From positions 186,001-250,000 of the forward strand of contig JPHH03000030.1 of NCBI GenBank assembly GCA_000750105.3: DNA of 64,000 bases, read 5' to 3'. Shown here piece after piece: positions 11,710 through 25,900 of this stretch. The notes beneath the pieces are model-generated. The model saw nothing but the letters and a program-made list of their open reading frames with translations, was not told the DNA's origin and ran no database searches. The DNA is from Tolypocladium sp. Sup5 PDA-1. Taxonomy: Eukaryota > Ascomycota > Sordariomycetes > Hypocreales > Ophiocordycipitaceae. A program made the translations under genes and the position numbers. Within the stretch, counting starts at the first letter, position 1; each line of letters opens with the position of its first letter.

Positions 11710-14700
11710 CTCCTCCTTATACGGGCGCCGACTACCCTTAGGTAGTTATAAACGCGAAAGAAAGAAAGAGTAGCCCTTAGTAGACGACCTTATATAAATA
11801 AAGCACGAAGGTAATATATAATATAGGTAATCCTAGTAACGAGCCCGAACTCTAGCTTTACTAAACTATCCTATTACCTCCTTAACTATAGATAAAAGAA
11901 ATAACGAAACGAAATAAAGGAATATAAGGACTATCTATTTAATAACGTTAGGTCCTCTTAGCTTATAGTATATTAAGCTATAGCTAGTCTATATCCCTTT
12001 TAATCCTCTTATATTCTATCTATACTATATTCTCTTCTTATCGCCTCGTAGCGCGTTTAGCCCTTAAAGGCCTAGCTATAGGGCGAGGGGACTAGGTAAG
12101 CGGTAGTAGCTAGTCTTCTAAATACTACTAAGAGTTATAGTTAATAAGCCCTAGCGTAGTAGATATAATATATCCTTTATCGAACTTAATAAATAGAACT
12201 ATAGTATATTTCTTAAAGAGTTTACTAAGTATATCTATAAGCTCTATAATTATAATATAGCCGCCTCTACTTATTATATATAGCTTATTATTACTATTAC
12301 CCCTATTAGAGCTATTTAAGACTATCTATTCCCCTTTAACTCGCTTATAATAGAACTTATTATTAGTATATTTTACTCTTAATATCTAGTTAACTAACCC
12401 GCTAGAGTAAGAGCTTTAGAGGTATAATAAGGCATAGATCGATCTAGTATATAAGGTTAGTAGCGAGCTCTAAATAGACTTATTACTATAGTAATCTAAG
12501 TATATCTATTAAATTAAGTTATAGGCGCGAGAGTTCTAGAAGTATAATAAGGCATAGATTAGTTTAATATCTAAGTTTAGTAATAAGCCCTAAGTAGACT
12601 TATTATTAAGGTAGTCCTAGTATATTTATCGAGCTAAGTTATAGGTACTTATCTAAAGATACCTTAGCTAAGGGGTTAGTATACTAGAGGTTCTTCTTAT
12701 AGGTATTATTTATTCTCGAGATAAAGAAGGTTATATTCTTAGAGTTAGCGTTATTCTATTAAAGGGGTCCTAGCTTAAGCTTATCCTTAATATCTTATAT
12801 AATATAAATACGCTTCCCTATAGTATTATAGGGGGAGATATAAAGTACTAAGAAGTCTATAGAACTAGCTATAATTCTAGGCTCCTAAGATTAATTAGTC
12901 CCTTAGGGCTCTAAGGAAGTCTCCTTAATATTCTTACTATTATATAACCTTATTCCCTTTATATTCGATTCCTCTTAACTCTCTAAGGGAGAGATAGTTT
13001 CTATTATATATCTTCGCGCTAGGGTTACTTATAGGGTAGAAAATAAAAGGGGTCGACTACTATAGTCGAACTATATCTTACTAATATAATATAGTTATAG
13101 GGATAAGTCACGTCTACTAGTATCCTAGGGAATAGGCATATACCCTTAATTATAGTAAGTAAGGTATTCTAGAGAAAAGGGAAGTATAGGGCTTCGAGTA
13201 ATACCTTAGTATTATTAAAATACTAGAAGGTAGCGCCCTCTTTATGCCTAAGCTAGAACTTATTTCCTCCTCTAATTCCGAGCTCGTTAGCTATAATACT
13301 TTTAAGGAAGTTAATTATTTAGTTAAGGAGAGTATTATAGCTATCCTTTCCTTAGCCCTTATAATATATTACCTAATCCTAGAAACGCTATTCCTAGTCT
13401 AGGTTAGCCTCGCCCTATAAGAAAGTTATATCTTTCTAAATCCTAAAGCTATATTTAGCTAGATTTATATCTTATAGCTATAACTTAATTATTTTATAGA
13501 CTTAATACTATAAGGTTATTATAGCTATATAATTATATTCCTATTATTAATTCTATAAACTTCTAGGCGTTAGAAAGTATATAAAGTTATAAGGGTAGTT
13601 ATTTATATATAAGATCTATTACTATACCTTAATAACTACTATAAGTCTAGCCTTCCTTCCTTACTTTATAAAGTCTAATACTAGAAGGTTCCCTATCTTC
13701 CTATCCTAAACGAAGCTTCCTTAGTAATATCTATTACTTATCTTTTTTATAAAGTTAATTAATCCTATATATAAGCGCTACTTATACTATCTATTATAAA
13801 GGGGTTTATTAAATATCCTATTACTATTAATAACCTTTATATTTAAACTAAGGTATTTCTAAAAGATATCTAATTCTTACTTATTACTTATATAAGTTAA
13901 AGTATTATTATCTTCTATTATAACTATTATTATATTATTAAGTATTGCTATAATATATTTAATCCCTCTTATAAGGGCCTTTATTATTAGGATTATAGTA
14001 AAGTTTAATATCTATTCCTTATTACTAGCTTCTATAAGAAAACGGTAGATATCTATAAGATAATTACCCTAACGCCTATCTTCGGGGAACCTTAATTACC
14101 TTTTAACCTAGGTAAAAGCTTATAATATATTATTAAAGTTTATCTTATACTTATTAATTTAAAGTAAGTTATATAGCTAATATTCTCGCGCTATAATAAA
14201 GGCAGGCTATACCTTATATAGAATAGCGAGTACCTCCCTAGCTTCTAGCTTATCTTCTTAATAAAAGCTCCCTTATCCTCCCTCTAGGATAATATATCTT
14301 ATATAGCTATCTAATATACGCTTGCTTTTACGAAAGAAAATAGCCTTATCTATAAGAAGGGTACTATATTATATTAAGCTAATATACTTTACGTTATATT
14401 ATACCTCTATTATTTAGGTATAGTATAAGGTAATACTATACTTAAAATAGTATATAAAGAGTTAGTTTTAAATATTATAGTTAAGGAGAGTAAGCTAGTT
14501 AAGAGGAAAGGTTAATCTTTAATATTATTAACTACTTATTAAGATAGGAGGTTATTAATAAAAGGAGAAAGAGTTTATTAATAATAAGCTTATTTTTTAT
14601 AATAAAATAGCATACTTTTAAATATTATAAGGGAGGGAAGCTTATAGAGTAATATAAGAGAGAGATTAAAGTAGTTTATAGATATTATTTATAAGGTAAA

Positions 14701-16550
14701 GTACTTAACTCTTTAGTAATAGCTATAGAAGAAGAGTATTTATAAGATATAAAGTATATATTACTTATTAAGAAACGAGCTCGCTCTTATCTTATCTTAG
14801 GGAGTCCTATAGCTAGCTTACTAGTCTTTACTTAAAAATAAGGGTAGTTAATATATACTTAAGTAACTTAAGTCTAGTTAATATAAGTTTTCATATAGCT
14901 TTTCCTATAATAACTATAGATTTTTAAGTAGCTTCTTTATTAGCTTATATTATATCTCTTATATCCTTATTAAGTATAGATATAAAGCTTATATTATTTC
15001 TCCTATAATAGGAGTCCCTTCTTATTATTTACTTATTATATAGAGAGAATTTTCTCCTAGCCCTATAACTTCTAAGTATATAATTTACTAGTCTTTATCT
15101 AATATTAAGGCGCTAAGTATTTTCTTTATATTTATACCTTAATAATACCCCCCCTTTCTTCCTCTAGGCCTTACTAATAAATAGTATACTTCTTCTTTTC
15201 CTTATACTTTTAACTTCTTCCTTTTTTATATCTTTATTAACTCTTCTATTATAGCTAACCTTATAGTTAACTTCGAGAAGCTATAGGCTAAGGACCGCGA
15301 TAAATTACTAGATTACTAGGCTCTTATAATAAAGAAGCTTCCTATAATATAGCTTTCCCTTATATTACGTATATCTTAGCGAAGTTATACCTCTTTATTA
15401 ATAAAGCTCGATAATAATTATTATAAAATAAGGTAATATTATTTATTATAGCCTTTCCTTTATTAATTATAGTCTCTTCTTAGACTTATAGCTATATCGA
15501 GACTTAGGTACTTAGTAATAATAATATTAGTTACCTTAACCTCTTAATCTTTATTAAAGTAGCTTTTTATAAAGTATAGCTAGAATACGCTCCTTATAGG
15601 ATTTACTATAATACTAGGGATATAACCCTATTTACTTACTTTATCGAGAAGTACTTTAGTAAGTCTTTCTAAAAGTCCCTCGAGGGACGCGATCTTATCT
15701 CTCGCTAAGTTTATATCCTTATAGAAATAGTATATCTTATAGGATACTTCTTTAAGTAGTTATTTAATTATTAAGAATACATTACCGCGCTTATTATTAC
15801 TTCCTTTAGCTTATATAACTATACTTATTATAGAGGCTATATCTAAGCCTAGTCCTCTTTAGCAATATTTACGCGAGAATATATTATATACCCCTTTTAC
15901 GAATATATATTTATAAAGGGCGTTATAGGGGGCTCTTATATAAATTATATATAGTATTTTACGTAGACGACTATATATAAGTAGCGATATTATCGCGGTT
16001 ATGCCCTTATATCTCGCAAGGATATATATTACTTAAGAGCCTCGTTTATAAGGGAAAAGGTAAGCTAGGTAGTTCTATAAGTTATTAAGGAATTCATAAA
16101 CGTAGCTAATACCCCTCGAGTCCTATATTATTATCCTTATATATTTAATCCTCGTTATAATTATAAAGTACTAGAGTAAGCTAGGCTAGTTAAGATAAGC
16201 TCTAGTACCTTAAGCTAGGGTAGTTTATTAAGGAATACTAGGAGTATTTAAAAGACTCTTAAGTAGATAGCTAAGGTATATAATTTAAAGGTAGATTTTA
16301 ACTAATACTAATAGTCTATTATAATTTTATTAGTAAATAAGTAAATAAAAAACCTCCTTAATTATCTTTTAATACTTACTATTATCTATTATAGTATAGT
16401 TATTTCTATAATAAAGGTAGTAGTAGTCTTATAGTAGTAGTTATCTATTACCCCTTAACTCTTATCTTACTATTATTAAGGGTTAGTTACTTATAAAGAT
16501 TTTTACTTATCCTTTTTCTACTTTCTAAGGTTCGCTATTATTTATTATAG
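11710..16550. repeat. Unassigned RIP-degraded repeat, right arm
   Basis: Mirror image of 5,470-10,200, with the same 120-bp tandem duplication at about 12,402-12,640. No coding frame survives. Small G/A and C/T differences from the left copy are the only divergence I noticed. Confidence 0.6.
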
Positions 16551-16596
16551 TACGCCTATTCTTATAGTAAACGCGGCGATATCCTTATAGTACTAG

Positions 16597-17029
16597 TGTT
16601 ACGACCTAGGCTAACGGGCCACGGGATAGGCCGGCTGTGCAGGCGCTAATGCAGGCTGCACGGAATAATAGTTAGAACGATTAACTAATAAATAGTGGAT
16701 CGGTGCGATCTATAGGATAGATCGTGCGATCTATAAGATAGATTATTAACGATCTATGGATTATTAGTAATCTATAGATTATAACGATCTAAGGGATCGT
16801 AGTAATCCCTAGGAGCGGCAGCGATCTATCGCTAGTATATAGGACCCCCTAATTTCCTTACTATAGCATAGATACCTCGCTAGCTTTTAATAACACTCTT
16901 TAGTTACGATCTACTATCCGGGACATTCGATCTATTACTATCGTAATAAGACTAGCCTAGTGCTACGCCCTAACCTTACCTACTAATATAAACCTGCCGG
17001 TTTATCCCTTAGGAACCTAAACTATTATA
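16597..17029. mobile_element. Solo LTR, 433 bp, with 5-bp target duplication
   Basis: Starts TGTTACGACC and ends ACTATTATA, where a terminal CA may have become TA by RIP. It is flanked by ACTAG at 16,592-16,596 and again at 17,030-17,034. The empty site is visible in the opposite arm near 5,310, where a single CTAGT joins the same flanks, so both boundaries are exact. TG and CA dinucleotides (for example around 16,635-16,665) are far commoner than in the surrounding DNA, so it inserted after most RIP of the host repeat. It has no coding capacity. The length and TG start fit an LTR left by recombination between two LTRs. Confidence 0.85.
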
Positions 17030-18138
17030 ACTAGCTACCTCTTCCTTAACTATAGGAACTAGGCTCTAGTAGAAACCTTAGGAATAAAGCTAGCGTAGCT
17101 ATCTCTCTTTTAGTAATAAGTAAATATACTAGAGTTCGATAGTATTATACTTATCTTTCTTAGTTTAAGTTAGTTATAGGAGCTATACTTCTAGTAATTA
17201 GCGAGGTCCTTTATAAGAAGGGGCGAGTTAGTCTTTACCTCCCTAAGTCTCTTTAACGCCCTTATCTTTATCTTTATTATTATCTTCTAAGGGAAAATCA
17301 TTATCTAGCGCTATCGTATAACTAGCGCTTTATAAGACTATCTTATCTAACCCTTCTTAAGCTAGGGTTATAAGTAAGTTATTAACTATAGTTTAATTAC
17401 TCTCTTAGGGGGTCCTTACTAATATAGCGAGTTTATCCTATAATAGCTAATCGTCTATATCTAACGACTACTAGCTATTAGGCCCTTTAATAAACTTCTT
17501 AATATATTCCCCCGTGATTATTTTATCGAGTTTAATCCTATTAAGCGTCTATAGTCTATATACGCTAGAAAAAGGGGCTCGAGATATAATACGAAAGGGG
17601 CTAGTCTAGCGTATCTATAGCTTTGCTACTCGTAAGAGATTATTTAATCTCCTTATATTATATACTAGGATAAGGTCCCCTAGGTTTAAGGCGTCTTTTC
17701 TAATAGTATAACGATTCTACTTATTAGTCTAGTCTACGAGCTACTTATAGAAGGCTATTACTTTTATATAGGCCTTTTCGATATCTTTAGCCTTATAAGC
17801 TAGTATCTATATATATATATTAAAGAGATCTATTAACGATATAACCTCGTCCTAGTTAATAAGATACTATATAGGATTTTCTACTTCTAATAGTAAAATT
17901 AGCTCCTATCTATATATTAGGTAAAAGGGGGATATTTTATATAAGTAATAGACTACTATATAGTTAGCGAGGACTACTTAATTAAGTAAACGAAGCTATT
18001 TCCCCTTTTACCTTTATATCGCGATTATTTTAGCTATAGAAGAGACTAAAATCTAGTGCCTAACCTTAACTTATAAGTTTACTTTAGGATTATATACTAA
18101 GATCGGGATAACCTTTATACTAAGGCCCTTAAGGATAG

Positions 18139-18757
18139 TTTATTAAGGTGTTAGTACAGACCCCTAACTAGAAAAACGGAAAATATAAAAAAAAGTAAAG
18201 GAATATTAGGACGCCTAGCGAGTCTATAGGTATAAGAGAGACGTCTATATCCCTATAAATAGATAGTCCCTTATGCATGCATCGACGTAAGTTATAACGT
18301 TTATAAGCTTTCGAGATTCTAATAATGAAAAATCCTAGTTAAATTCCTCTTATATTTTAAGATAGCTATAGTTGCCTCTCCTTGCCTCTTTACCTTTGAC
18401 TTATATAATATAAAGACCTGTTTATATAGGCGCTGATTCGCAGACTATATGCCGCTGTGCTAATGTTCTGACTTACACGGAGACAGTCGCTCTAACTTAC
18501 ACGGCAACGGTCGCTCTAACTTATACGGCGATAGTCGCTCTAACATACACGGCAACGGTCGCTCTAACTTACACGGCAACGGTCGCTCTGACTTATACGG
18601 GGATACCCGTCTTATCTTACGCGTTAAGTAGCGCACTAACTTACACGACGACTCGTGTCACTAACTAATAGCTAACTTCTTAGGCAGGGACCGACTCTAT
18701 GACTTATACGACGATCGTTATACTCGGCCTTTAGTATGTTCGTTCTCCCTTAATAAA
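18139..18757 (+). mobile_element. 0.6-kb non-autonomous element with 10-bp TIRs (least mutated copy)
   Basis: Bounded by TTTATTAAGG and CCTTAATAAA. The target is defined by comparison with the opposite arm near 4,205: ATAG at 18,135-18,138 is repeated as ATAA at 18,758-18,761, a 4-bp duplication with one RIP-type change. Inside (about 18,465-18,605) is a 24-bp tandem repeat containing TCGCTCTAACTTACACGG. There is no ORF. The internal start TGTTAGTRCAGACC would suit an LTR, while the terminal inverted repeats suit a MITE; the class is unresolved. Four further copies lie in this window. Confidence 0.78.
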
Positions 18758-21700
18758 ATAATCCTAAAGTTTAACTTTATCTTAGGCCCCTTATTTATAA
18801 TAGCTTATACTATAATATAATACTTATAGATAATAGATAGCGCGAACTTAATTATTGCCCTTATTAATAGCTTAGGTATTAGTTTAACCTTAACCTACCT
18901 TATAAGGTTATAGTAAGCTTTTATTAAGTAAAGGATCCTATTATTAAAGGGAATATATTAATAATTAAAGTATACCTTACTTATAAGATATCTTAGAATA
19001 ATTAATACTATAAGCTCTTATAGCCTTTAAGGGGTAAATTTCTAATATAGCTTATATATTATAATAATTACTAAGATATTATTCTATAAGGTCTATTACT
19101 AGTACTTATCCCTTAAGAACTAATATATAATTTCTTATTTTTTATAACTAAGCTAAGAGTAATAGCTTTATATTAGTTAGGTTTATTCTCTTATATTATT
19201 AATAATAAGTCCTAGTCCTTATCCCTCTTAGCTTAGGTATACCTATAATTTCTATCCTTTTATAAAGAACTTTCTATATCTCTTCTATAAGGCTTTATAC
19301 TTTATATTATTTATATTAGATAGTTTCTATAGTATTTAAAGGTAATTAATTATTCTTTAAGACTTATTAAAGTAAATTCCTTTTAACTTAGTACTAGTAA
19401 TTATATTAAAGTAAAAGTTAACGAACTCCTTAATATTTCCTTTAGTAGCTTTATCTACTATATTAAAAGGTCCTTCTAATATATAAGAGAACTTATCTAT
19501 TATATTATTCTTAGTCCTAGCTATATAATAGACTATAAAGTTAAAAAGGAAGATATAGCTAACCTAGCGGGTAATAAGGGCTCCTAGTATATCCTTAATA
19601 GCTCCTTTTAATTAATTTATAAGAACTAAGGCATTAATTTTAAGAGTAAAATAAACTTTATATAAATAGCTCTATAGCTATTATAAGGTATATAAGATAG
19701 CCTTATATTCCCTCTTTATTATATTATAGCTACTTTTTAACTTAGATTAATAGCTATTTTTAAATTTAATAAGATACCTTTTCCCTTTAATAACTTATAT
19801 AAGTATAGCTCCCTATCCCTTTAGGCTAGTATTATATATTAGAATTACCTCCCTATATCCTTCCCTAAGGTATAAGTAAATTAAGATTAGGGGCTTACTA
19901 ATAGCCTTTTTTAATATATCTATCGCTACTTATTATTCCTTATCCTAGACCTAGTCTATACTCTTCTTAAGTAAGAGGGTAAGTAGCTTTGCTAGTTATA
20001 TAAAGTATTTAATTTAAATTTAATAATATTTAATAATCTTAAGAAAAGACCTTACTTTTATAATATCTTAGTAGCTTATTTACTTAAGGATCTTCTTAAC
20101 CTTAGATTCTATAGGGCTCTTATCGCTTTATTATAGAAATACCTTATAATCTTAGTAGCTTATTAATAAAACCGTGATTTTATAATAAAAATTATATATT
20201 TAATAAGTTTAATATTTAAGAGAACTTTATTAAGGTTAGTAAGGTATTCTAAGATATATTTATAGACCCTTAATAAGGTTTCCTTATTATTATATATCTC
20301 GTTAAGCCCCTTAATTACTATATTATTTAAAAAAGCTTAGTAAATATATAGAATTAAGTTAAAGAGGATATAAATTATAACCCTTATAAACTAAGCTATT
20401 AAATTTATTCCTCTTTAAGGGAGTATATATATCTATAATAGACCTAGGGGTATAGAGAAGGTTATAAGGTCCTAACTTATCTAGTCTAAGGGAACCTAGT
20501 TATATCTAGAGAAGAAATCTAGTAAGGATAAGATCTTATATATTAAGAAGTTATTACTAAATTTATTTATACTTAATAAGATAAAGGCGTCTTTAATTAT
20601 AACTCTATTAATCTAGGTTATAGAATTAATTAATCTAAGCCCTCTATCCTTTTTAATAATTAGAAAATAAGGGTTATAGTAAGGGCTATAAGATTCTTCT
20701 AATATCCCTTTATTAAGATAAGACTTTAGAAGCTTAATAACTTTCGCTTCTAAGCCTTAAGGGATAAGGATATTCCTTATTTACTATACCTTATAGTCTA
20801 TAGTCTTAATAACTTATAGAGGGGCTATAGCTAGATTAACCTTTTTATATTCTATAAAGTCCTAGGCGAGGGCAGCCTCTTAATTAAATAAGAGTTTAAG
20901 TAGGATTTCCTTCTCTTTTAATTAAAAGAACTTATTAACTTAGCCTATAATATTAATAATCCGCTCTTTATATAATTATATTCCCTTTTCTATAGCTAAG
21001 AATTTATTAACTAGGTATTTTATAAATAATCCTTTAGTATTAAAGCAGGCTTTTATAAATTCTTACTTCTTTATCTTTTAATAAGGGTCTCCCTTAAGAA
21101 TAGAGCTATTAAAAAGGATATTATCTTTAAGATAAACTTTAACTCCTTTCCTTTTAAAGAGTATATTAATTATAGGACTATTTATTATAGTCTTTCTAAC
21201 CTAGTCTCTCTTAATAGATTATTATAAATTAAATCGCTTATCTCTCTTTTCCTTTAAGGTTACTTAATATTATTAAATAGCGCTTTTAATTAATAAGCTT
21301 AAGATATCGCGTATAGCTTTATACTTAACTAATAGTATAATTTAGTTATCCCTTTTAAGTAAGATATCCCTTATAAAGATCTCTTAATTAGCTATATCTA
21401 AGACTAATAGTTTTATTATTATAAGCTTCCTTTCTCCTTTTAGGAATTTAACTATATTAGCTTTACTAAGGTTTTCTTATAAGAGCTTATTATTATATTA
21501 CTACTTAATAAGTCCTATTACTAGAGTAATAATCTAGATTATCCCTATTTAATAACGAATATATATATCCCTATTCCTTAGCGAGTAATCGAATATTAAT
21601 TAAGTTATATAAATAAATAATATTCCTAAGATTAAAGGTATTAATATATTATTACGTAAGATATAGAGGTAAATAAGTATTTAAGCGCTACTTATATATA

Positions 21701-22970
21701 AGTTTATTATTACTTCTCTATATATCTTAATAAGGTTACTAAAGTATAACCTTATAGATATAGTAATTAATATAATCTTAAGATTATATACTTTTATATA
21801 TCTCTTATTAATTAAGTTTCCCTTAGAGCTAGAGTTAATTAATATACTTAATAATAGCGTTAAGGATAATCTTAACTTAACTTATATCCTTAGTAAATCT
21901 TATATATACTTTAATAAGTATCCTTATAATATAACTATAATTATTAGAGGTACTAGGACTATATTTACCTTAGGCCTTATAGCCTCTTAGCTTTTATAAA
22001 TATATTTAGCTATCCTTAAAAGTTTAGTACTATAGATTAAATATACTATCTCTATAAGTTTATAAAAATAAGTTTCTTCTTTATCTTTTATAGAGCTTAG
22101 GTTAATATTAAATAATTACCTCTTTATATAAGCTATTATAGTATTATAAATAGAGATATTAAGCCTCTCCCTTAACTTATTTAGCAAGGACCTTATATAA
22201 TTAGCGTTTTAAGGGATAAAGGCTATAGTAATAATCTTACTAAGCTTTATCTTACTCTTTTCCTTAATTTCTTATTAAACTTCTTTTACCCCTTTAGCCT
22301 TATTAATATAAGAGTCTTTAATTATTTATCTAAGCTATAATATATACTTAATTAAGTTATTAAGTAATATTAGGACCTTCTTATATATAACTTTTTATAT
22401 AATACTCTTAAGGAAGCGTTTATACTTTAACTCTAGGTTAAAGTAAGGTTTAAAGTATATAAGTACCTTCCTTATCTTATTAATATTATTTATCTTTTTA
22501 GTCCCTTATAATACTTCTAAGTTAAGAATAAATAGTAGGTTTAGGGTTAGGATTATATAAGCTAGTAATATTATTTATTTATAAGCTTCTTTACCCTTTT
22601 ATCTTTATCTCTTTTAATTATACTCTATAATATTTATATTAATAATAATAGTATAGATAGCTTCCCTCTTATCTTAGATTAATTCTAGGTCCTTCTTAAA
22701 GATAATTATAGAGGTCTTGCTTACCCCTATATCTTACTTAGGCTAAGAGGTAATATTAGCGGTTTCGAGTAGTTTAGGGCTTTATATAGCTCTTAAACGG
22801 CTTATTATAAACTTATTAAGGATCTTATTTTCTTTAAAGGTTAGCTCTTAGTCTAGCTACTAACTTAAGGGTAGCTACTTAGCCTATAAGATAAGAGGAG
22901 AGGTAAAGTAAATACTAGAATAATTATATTTACTTTATTTATATAGCTAATACTTATAATTATTATCTCT

Positions 22971-25900
22971 ATATTAAAAATATATAGCCTAATACTAGAA
23001 TTATACTTATATTTAAGGTAAGTAAGAGGAAGGTAGCTATTAAGGCTAGTATAATATTAATAATATTATTCTCTCTTTTAATAATTATTAGAGATTATAT
23101 TAATATAGGGCTTATCCTATTAATTATAATTAAATAATTCCTAGAATTAGATATAGGAATTAGTAATCTAGCCTTTATTTAAGGCTTAGGTATTATTACT
23201 CGCGTAATCCTCCTTTACTTAATAACTATCTTATATAAGTAAGTTCCTTATCTTATCTATAGCTTTTATAAACTCCTTAATAAGGTTAATTTTTATATCT
23301 ATAAGCTAGGAGGTTAAGTCTTTAACCTAAGTCTATAGATTTAATAGTCTTATCCTAATTATTATTATAGGCTTTATATATCCTTGCTTAAAAGTTATCT
23401 TTAATTTAAAGGGTATAAAAGTATTATAATATTCCTCTTAAATTATACTTCCTAGGTTTATAAGTATAAGAGTAGTTATATCTATATATTTTATATTTAA
23501 ATAAAGCTTAAGGTAGCTTTAAATATAATCTATAAGCTAAGTATACTCTATTATAATTATCTAGTCTAAGGTATAATTATACTTTTCTATAATAGTAATA
23601 TTAAGCTCCTTAAGTATAATATAGTATATATCTTAAGACTATAAATTACTCTTCTTTTAATTAACTAGCTTAATCTTATACTAGAGGTAAGTATATTACT
23701 TAAGCTAGTCCTTTACTTCTTTTATAATTCTAGGATATTTAGTATTATAGTAAGTAAGCTAAGTCTAGGTAATCTCGCGTTAGTCTATATCTTAGGTATA
23801 GTATTCTATTACTAAGGTATTTTTAGCTTCTTCTTAGCTAGGACTATTAATAAGAACCTTTATATAAGCTATTTCTTTTAGAGAGATATAGCCTTTAAGC
23901 TAAGTAACCTTTTTATTATTTTTAATATAATAGGCTAATATCTCTCTCTTAAACTTATAAAAGAACTTAATAATATCCTTATTAATAAAGGTCTTAATTA
24001 TAAAGTATTAGATCTACCCTATAGTAATAATATCTTTAATAACTCTTCTAAACTATTTTAGGTTTATTCTTATAAAGGGTCTTATTATATTACTATTAAT
24101 AAAATTAATAAAGTTTATTAACTTTAGTCTTACTAGCGCTATTATTTATTCTAGTCTCTTTAAAGGTAATATATAAAGGGTAATTTAAAAAGATAAGGTT
24201 AAGCTAATATCTTAGTTATCTTCTTTTTCTATCCCTACTCCTTCTTTATCTAGGTCGCCTTTATATTATTCTTATTTCTTATCCTTTACTTTAATAGCTC
24301 TTAGTTCCTATATTATCTTATAGAATAAGGTATAAGTTATTACTAGCTTTATTAAGAGAATAATACTCTATAATATTTACTAAACTAAGGCCTAGCTTAT
24401 AAGGACTAGGAGAAAATCCTACTTATTATAATTAAGGAATTATTTATTCTTAGTTAAAAAAGGTAATATATTTACTAAGTATAATAGTCTAGCCCTTTTA
24501 TAGACTTTATTATTAAGGTATAAAGGATTTCCTAGTAACTTTATAACTTACTATAAGGCTTCTTTACTAAAATAGCTTACTTTCTCCTTATATTTACTTT
24601 ATACCTAAAGCTTTTCCTCGCGTCTTAGCGGCTAAGTAAGGTATTATTTCCTAGTATTATCTTTATATAAATAATAGTTATATTATTCTATAATACCTTA
24701 ATTTTAGGCCTTTACTATAATAGGCTTATCGTAGTATAGAGTTTTTATTCTCCTCTTTTATTAATAAAGTTCTTATAATAGCTAAAAGGTACTCTTATTA
24801 ATTAAGATAAGTTATTTATACCCTAGAGACTAGTTTTATTAAGGGAGAATAAATATACTAAAGGCTAAGTATAATAATCGTTATATAAGTTATAGAGTTA
24901 GTCCTTACCTAAGAAATTAGCTATTAATTAGTAATATAAGTTATTATATAAGTTAGTATATTACTTAATATATAAAGTAAGATAGGTATCCTTATATAAG
25001 TTAGAGCGACTATTATTATATAAGTTAGAGCGACTATCCTTATATAAGTTAGAGCGACTATCTCTATATAAATTAGAATATTAATATAGTAGTATATAGT
25101 CTATAAATTAACGCCTATATATATAGGTCTTTATATTATATAAGTTAAAGGTAAAGAGGTAAGGAGAGGTAACTATAGCTATCTTAAAAATATAGGAGGA
25201 ATTAACCTAGATTTTTTATTATTAAAATCATAAAAGCTTATAAATATTATAACTTATATTAATATATATATAAGGGACTATCTATTTATAAGGATATAAA
25301 CGTCTCTCTTATATCTATCGACTCGCTAGGCGTCTTAATATTCCTTTACTTTTTTTATATTTTCTGTTTTTCTAGTTAAGGGTCTATACTAATACCTTAA
25401 TAAATTACCCTTTAATATAGTTATTTAAATAAAGAATTAATTAGTATTAATTAAGTAGTAATTCTTAAGAGAATTATCTTAGAATTATTAAATATTCTTA
25501 GCTAATATAGTATACTATAGCTCTTTATTCTTTTATTTTCCCTTATAATCTATTATATCCTATAGCCTCTAAGTAATTTAAATTACCTTTTCTCTTATTT
25601 TACCTTTACTATAAAGGTTAATTTATTATTATAATTTAAGTTAAAGTTTTTTAAAAAAAGGTAAATACTTAATTAGTTTTAATAGCCTTTTTAAAGTATT
25701 TCTTTATTAAATTAAGATAAATATTAAACTTTATTAAGGATTACCTTTCCCTTTTTTTTATATTTTTATATTAAGCTATAAAGAGTAATTAATAATTAGC
25801 TAAGTCTTAGAGGAGGGTAAGAGTGTATTTTTAAAATACTGCTTAATTATCTTTTATTTCCTCTTAATAATCCTTAGTTTATTTATCTAGGTATTAGTCT

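Larger units (their letters stand above)
11162..22970 (-). repeat. Right arm of giant inverted repeat
   Basis: Reverse-complement copy of 1-10,796. It is longer only because of two later insertions: 433 bp of solo LTR plus a 5-bp duplication, and a 619-bp element plus a 4-bp duplication. Subtracting them leaves about 10.75 kb against 10.80 kb on the left, and the remaining 48 bp equal two 24-bp minisatellite units missing from the 544-bp inner element. Homology to the window's left end stops only because the window does; the Gypsy relic itself seems to continue to about 24,800. Confidence 0.83.
16560..24825 (-). mobile_element. Degenerate Ty3/Gypsy element, right copy
   Basis: Minus-strand counterpart of the left Gypsy relic and the more complete one. 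RT-like blocks lie near 20,000-20,760, RNase H near 19,450-19,980, and integrase near 18,000-18,138 plus 18,762-19,100, the integrase being split by a 619-bp insertion. Sequence upstream in element orientation (about 21,000-24,825) should contain gag and protease, but RIP has removed recognisable motifs. The 3' part is interrupted by a solo LTR at 16,597-17,029. Excluding insertions the relic spans about 7.2 kb. I could not define its own LTRs. Confidence 0.75.
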
